Below are positions 5,632-8,683 of a stretch of DNA of 8,683 nt, piece after piece. Numbering within the stretch: position 1 is the stretch's first letter; every line of letters begins with the position of its first letter. The position numbers were made by a program, and so were the translations under genes. The DNA lies in NCBI GenBank assembly GCA_023399635.1, contig JAEWOP010000158.1, forward strand, positions 1 through 8,683, in the 5' to 3' direction. The notes under the pieces were generated by a model. That model saw only the letters and a program-made list of their open reading frames with translations, was not told where the DNA came from and ran no database searches. This DNA comes from Pseudomonadota bacterium (GTDB lineage: Bacteria; Pseudomonadota; Alphaproteobacteria; Rhizobiales; Rhizobiaceae).

Positions 5632-7389
5632 ATGAAAACGAGATTTCTCGGTGGGACTGTCCTCGCTTTGGTGCTCTCCACCGCAATTGCCTCCGCTCAG
5701 CAGGCCTCTGACACTGTCGCGCCCGAAAAAGCGACGGGAGCTGCAACTGCCAGACGTGTCGAGTCAAAGAGCTTCATGGTCGCCGCGGCCAATCCGCTCG
5801 CGGCTGAGGCGGGACGCGAGGTGATCGCAGCGGGCGGAAACGCCATAGATGCGATGGTGGCGGTGCAGACCGTGCTGGGCCTTGTCGAACCGCAGAGTTC
5901 CGGTCTCGGCGGCGGTGCCTTCCTGGTTTATTACCATGCAAAAAGCGGCAAGTTGACGACGTTGGACGGCCGCGAGACGGCGCCACGGGAAGCTACGCCT
6001 AAGCTCTTCCTGGATGATAAAGGTCAGCCGCTTAAATTCCTGGACGCAGTCATTGGCGGCCGTTCCGTTGGCACGCCGGGAACGGTGCGACTTCTGGAGG
6101 AAGCCCATAAACGGTATGGAGAAGCGGAATGGGCGAGCCTTCTGAAGCCCGCCGAAAAGCTGGCGACCGAGGGGTTCAAAGTATCACCGCGTCTTGCCTC
6201 CCTCATCGCTTCGGAGGGCGACCGGCTGAAGAAATATGCAGAAGCCCGGTCATATTTCTTCGACGCCTCAGGGGCCGCCCTGCAAACCGGTGCCGTGTTG
6301 AAGAACCCGGCCTATGCCGAAACGCTTGCCGTGCTTGCCAAAGGCGGCGCCGACGCTTTTTACAAGGGGACAATCGCCGAGGCGATCGTCAAGACCGTGC
6401 GCGAAGCCGCCGACAATCCGGGCGTCTTGTCGCTGACCGACCTGTCCAACTATCGTGTGATCGAGCGCGCACCGGTCTGCTTCAATTATCGCGCTCTTGA
6501 TGTGTGCGGGATGGGACCGCCGTCTTCGGGTGCCGTCGCCATCGGTCAAATACTCGGCCTGTCGGAGAATTTCGACCTGAAGAGCCTGGGGCCGAAGAAT
6601 GTCGAAAGCTGGCGCATTATCGGCGATGCGCAACGCCTCGCCTTTGCCGACCGCGAGCGTTATGTCGCTGACGCCGATTTCGTTCCCCTGCCGATCAAGG
6701 GCCTGCTGGACAAGAGCTACCTAAGCGAAAGGGCAAAGCTGCTCGATGGCGACAAGGCGTTGGCCAAGGATGCCGTCAAGGCCGGCGAACCTGAATGGGA
6801 CCACGCGCTCCTTTTGGGCCGGGATGCCGCGCTCGAGTTGCCCTCCACGAGCCATTTTGTCATTGCCGACAAGGACGGCAATGTGGTCTCTATGACGACG
6901 ACAATCGAAAACGGCTTCGGCTCGCGTCTGATGACGAATGGTTTCCTGCTCAATAACGAGTTGACAGACTTCTCGTTCAAGACTCACGACGGCGGCCTGC
7001 CGGTCGCCAACCGCGTTGAGCCCGGTAAACGGCCGCGCTCGTCGATGGCCCCGACTATCGTGATGAAGGATGGAAGACCCCTGCTCGCCATTGGTTCACC
7101 CGGCGGCAGCCAGATCATCGGCTATGTGGCACAGGCGCTGATCGCCTACATTGACTGGGGCATGCCCGTTGAGGCGATCGTCGCCCAGCCACATCTCATA
7201 AACCGGTTCGGCACATACGATGTCGAGGCCGGCACCAGCGCAGAAGATCTGGTAGGATCGCTCAAGGCGCTGGGTTACGAGGTAAAACCGGGTGAAATGA
7301 ATTCCGGTTTGCATGCCATTGAGATGACCACAAAGGGGTTGGCCGGCAGCGCCGATCCCCGGCGCGAGGGAGCCGTTGTCGGAGAGTGA
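5632..7389 (+). CDS. ggt: Gamma-glutamyltransferase (EC 2.3.2.2 / 3.4.19.13), exported
   Basis: A 585-residue precursor of a periplasmic enzyme that cleaves gamma-glutamyl bonds of glutathione and related compounds and transfers or hydrolyses the glutamyl group. A Sec signal peptide (MKTRFLGGTVLALVL...ASA) should be cut after A22. The family's enzymes split themselves into large and small subunits at a nucleophilic threonine; here T406 in STSHFVIADKDG fits, giving a small subunit of about 180 residues. Other active-site elements are present: R114 (DGRETAP), NNELTDF (N441, D446), PGKRPRSSMAPT, and GSPGGS (488-493). SSGLGGGAF and MGPPSSG are also typical. C283 and C292 may form a disulfide in the periplasm. 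The residue after the nucleophile is Ser rather than the Thr of E. coli. GGAGG (5618-5622) stands nine bases before ATG 5632. It has no co-directional partner, so it appears monocistronic. Confidence 0.96.
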   Translation: MKTRFLGGTVLALVLSTAIASAQQASDTVAPEKATGAATARRVESKSFMVAAANPLAAEAGREVIAAGGNAIDAMVAVQTVLGLVEPQSSGLGGGAFLVYYHAKSGKLTTLDGRETAPREATPKLFLDDKGQPLKFLDAVIGGRSVGTPGTVRLLEEAHKRYGEAEWASLLKPAEKLATEGFKVSPRLASLIASEGDRLKKYAEARSYFFDASGAALQTGAVLKNPAYAETLAVLAKGGADAFYKGTIAEAIVKTVREAADNPGVLSLTDLSNYRVIERAPVCFNYRALDVCGMGPPSSGAVAIGQILGLSENFDLKSLGPKNVESWRIIGDAQRLAFADRERYVADADFVPLPIKGLLDKSYLSERAKLLDGDKALAKDAVKAGEPEWDHALLLGRDAALELPSTSHFVIADKDGNVVSMTTTIENGFGSRLMTNGFLLNNELTDFSFKTHDGGLPVANRVEPGKRPRSSMAPTIVMKDGRPLLAIGSPGGSQIIGYVAQALIAYIDWGMPVEAIVAQPHLINRFGTYDVEAGTSAEDLVGSLKALGYEVKPGEMNSGLHAIEMTTKGLAGSADPRREGAVVGE

Positions 7390-7487
7390 ATGCGTCACGG
7401 CCACGAGCACCCGAACAGCGTGGAGGGTGTCTATCCGCCAAGATTGCAGACACGAGGCGACACTTCCTGTATGATCTGGATACCAGA
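7390..7487. other. Convergent gap between ggt and the TetR gene
   Basis: Both neighbours end into this 98-base gap. A dyad GTGTCT (7427-7432) and AGACAC (7448-7453), 15 bases apart, could be a two-way transcription-end structure, but no T run follows on either strand, so this is a weak suggestion. Confidence 0.25.
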
Positions 7488-8069
7488 CTAACGCCGCAGC
7501 CCATCCATGACCAGCCGGACGATCCTGTGCGCGCGGTCACGCCAATCCGGCCCTTCCGGTATGGAATAGATGCCGAAGAGCGCGTTCAGGACATCCGCAC
7601 CGGCGATGTCTCCCTTTACGGCGTCAGCCTTGACGGCATTGTCGAGTAGCTCCTCGAACGCCGTTTGCAACAGCTTCGAGCCCTCCGCAAAAAGGGCGGA
7701 GTTGGAGGTGAACAGGAGTTTCAGACTGTTGGCCATGCCCCTTTTTGCCGCCATATAGCTAACAAACCGGTTCATCCATTCTTCAACGGCTTTCGCGGGC
7801 TCTTCTTCCCGGATCAGGTCGCGCGCGGCCGTCGCAAGAATTTCCAGCTCGCGCCGATAGACGCTCTCCACCAGATGTTCGCGCGTCGGGAAGTGCCGGT
7901 ACAGTGTCCCTATGCCAACGCCTGCACGCCTGGCAATATCTTCCAGCGAAGCCGCCGCGCCCTGCTCTGAAAATGCCAGCGCCGCGACTTCAATCAGCTT
8001 TTCCCGATTTCGCCGGGCGTCTGCACGCAAAGGGGCCGGTTCAACCGGAGGCGTTTGCTCCTTAGGCAC
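7488..8069 (-). CDS. TetR/AcrR-family transcriptional regulator
   Basis: A 193-residue one-component repressor. The DNA-binding part begins near RADARRNREKLIEVAALAF and contains the helix-turn-helix SLEDIARRAGVGIGTLYRHF followed by PTREHLVESVY, all strongly family-typical. The remaining all-helical part (about 65-193) would bind a small ligand and dimerise; it includes WMNRFVSYMAAKRGMANSL and ends in RIVRLVMDGLRR before a TAG stop. The start is uncertain: the frame opens at TTG 8114, but GTG 8069 (VPKEQTPP) gives the usual TetR N-terminal length, with GGAG 11 bases upstream. It is convergent with ggt and divergent from an xdhC-like gene. A perfect palindrome over its predicted promoter points to autorepression. 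The inducing ligand is unknown. Confidence 0.93.
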   Translation of the reverse strand: MPKEQTPPVEPAPLRADARRNREKLIEVAALAFSEQGAAASLEDIARRAGVGIGTLYRHFPTREHLVESVYRRELEILATAARDLIREEEPAKAVEEWMNRFVSYMAAKRGMANSLKLLFTSNSALFAEGSKLLQTAFEELLDNAVKADAVKGDIAGADVLNALFGIYSIPEGPDWRDRAHRIVRLVMDGLRR

Positions 8070-8124
8070 GTGAAAGGCCGCTCCATTAAAAAATAGCTTG
8101 ACGGACGACTGCAAGCCACTAAGT

Positions 8125-8146
8125 TAAACGGAGGCGCCTCCGTTTA
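8125..8146. promoter_or_regulatory. Probable TetR operator, perfect 22-bp palindrome
   Basis: Each half reads TAAACGGAGGC towards the centre at 8135/8136, with no mismatch and no spacer. Operators of this size and symmetry upstream of their own gene are typical for TetR proteins. It overlaps the predicted -10 box of the tetR promoter and lies 152 bases before the xdhC-like start, so it may serve one or both genes. Confidence 0.75.
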
Positions 8147-8171
8147 TGGGTGCGCCATTCGCTTCTTTAAA
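8143..8171 (-). promoter_or_regulatory. Predicted tetR promoter
   Basis: On the minus strand a -35-like TTTAAA (8171-8166) and a -10-like CATAAA (8148-8143) are separated by exactly 17 bases; each matches the sigma-70 consensus at four of six positions. The expected start point, near 8136, lies in the centre of the palindrome, which fits autorepression. The match is moderate and the promoter is inferred. Confidence 0.4.
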
Positions 8172-8229
8172 TCAGATATGAGGCGGATGTCATGCCGAAA
8201 TCAACGATTGGCGCTGATGAGCTCCCGAC

Positions 8230-8252
8230 AACTCCAGAGTTCCTGAGGAACT
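8230..8252. repeat. Two overlapping dyads upstream of the xdhC-like gene
   Basis: AACTC (8230-8234) pairs with GAGTT (8237-8241), and AGTTCCT (8238-8244) pairs with AGGAACT (8246-8252) around a single central G. The arms share bases 8238-8241, so in RNA only one of the two hairpins could form at a time; the first has a two-base loop and is unlikely in RNA, so a DNA-binding site is the better guess. The pair ends 45 bases before the ATG at 8298. Confidence 0.4.
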
Positions 8253-8297
8253 TAACCTTCTGTCGCTCATTCTGATGTCACAATGCAGGAGGCACTT

Positions 8298-8683
8298 ATG
8301 ACACGATCGGCCGATAGCATCAGACATAACGATAATCCCGCACATTGGTTGCGTCGCAGTGCCGATGCCTCAATCTTGGCAACACCTCAGCAAGCTTTTT
8401 CCACTGACAGGGCCTACGACGTCCTGAACTTTGCCATCGAGACCATGAAGGCAGGGCTTGAGGTGGCGCTGTGCACCTTGGTGGAAATACGCGGAGGCTC
8501 GTCCCGACCGCTTGGCGCGCATATGGCGGTCGCGGAGGATGGCAGGTACTGCGGATATGTTTCTGGCGGATGCACGGAAGCGGCTATCGCCGCCGAAGCC
8601 TTGCAAGCGATGAAGAGCGGCCATGATCGCTTCGTCATGCTGGGCGAAGGCTCGCCGTTCTTCGATATCGTGCTGCCCTGCGG
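8298..8683 (+). CDS. XdhC/CoxI-family protein, N-terminal part (cut by window edge)
   Basis: The first 128 codons of a gene that runs off the right edge. XdhC-type proteins bind the molybdenum cofactor and help mature xanthine dehydrogenase and related molybdenum hydroxylases, including sulfuration of the metal, in the cytosol. The visible part carries the family's N-terminal XdhC_CoxI motifs: LVEIRGGSSRPLGAHMAV (about 59-76), YVSGGCTEAAIAAEAL (about 85-100), and GEGSPFFDIVLPCG at the edge. The Cys of SGGC and of LPCG are both present. An unusual N-terminal stretch of about 40 polar residues precedes the domain. AGGAGG (8287-8292) lies five bases before ATG 8298, a near-ideal ribosome site. 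It is divergent from the TetR gene, which probably controls it; genes for a molybdenum hydroxylase may follow beyond the window, an inference from how these genes usually cluster. Confidence 0.9.
   Translation, partial: MTRSADSIRHNDNPAHWLRRSADASILATPQQAFSTDRAYDVLNFAIETMKAGLEVALCTLVEIRGGSSRPLGAHMAVAEDGRYCGYVSGGCTEAAIAAEALQAMKSGHDRFVMLGEGSPFFDIVLPC

Overview
The window looks like chromosomal or chromid DNA of an alphaproteobacterium, most likely Rhizobiaceae (Rhizobium/Agrobacterium type). The reasons are an HWE-family sensor kinase, moderately high GC with strong third-position bias (which creates long antisense shadow frames), and the familial look of the SDR, LysR, TetR and XdhC proteins. 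No tRNA, rRNA, CRISPR array, insertion sequence or phage gene was seen. It is mostly an ordinary regulator-plus-enzyme accessory region, with one visibly decayed patch between about 2.2 and 2.95 kb.

Layout from left to right. (1) 31-1860, minus strand: a soluble three-PAS HWE histidine kinase; a second frame overlaps its stop codon and may be a downstream gene cut by the window edge. (2) 1861-2292: no clear gene, apart from a speculative 25-codon frame with a good ribosome site. (3) 2293-2658, minus: a DoxX-family membrane protein whose last part seems to have been lost to a one-base frameshift in a GGGCCC run. (4) 2700-2861, plus: a leftover C-terminal piece of a LysR-type regulator, followed by a 53-bp interrupted inverted repeat. 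(5) 3107-4210, minus: a probable two-gene operon of a short-chain dehydrogenase/reductase (SDR) and a small three-helix membrane protein. (6) 4345-5268, plus: a complete LysR regulator divergent from the SDR, with a near-ideal LysR-type dyad between them. (7) 5632-7389, plus: an exported gamma-glutamyltransferase with an intact catalytic set. (8) 7488-8069, minus: a TetR-family repressor. (9) 8298-window end, plus: the first 128 codons of an XdhC/CoxI-family protein that is cut by the window edge.

How the parts may work together. The LysR/SDR pair is a classic divergent regulator and target, with the SDR and the small membrane protein probably co-transcribed; the DoxX gene and LysR remnant to the left may be the eroded remains of a second, similar LysR-controlled unit. 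The TetR gene has a perfect 22-bp palindrome covering its predicted -10 box and start point, which suggests autorepression and possibly control of the divergent xdhC-like gene. XdhC proteins mature molybdenum hydroxylases, so genes for such an enzyme may lie just past the right edge. The gamma-glutamyltransferase appears to be a stand-alone gene.

Nothing here amounts to a wholly new system. The items most worth a second look are the gene-decay patch (DoxX frameshift, LysR remnant, long inverted repeat), the two well-defined operator candidates, and the small frame at 2125.
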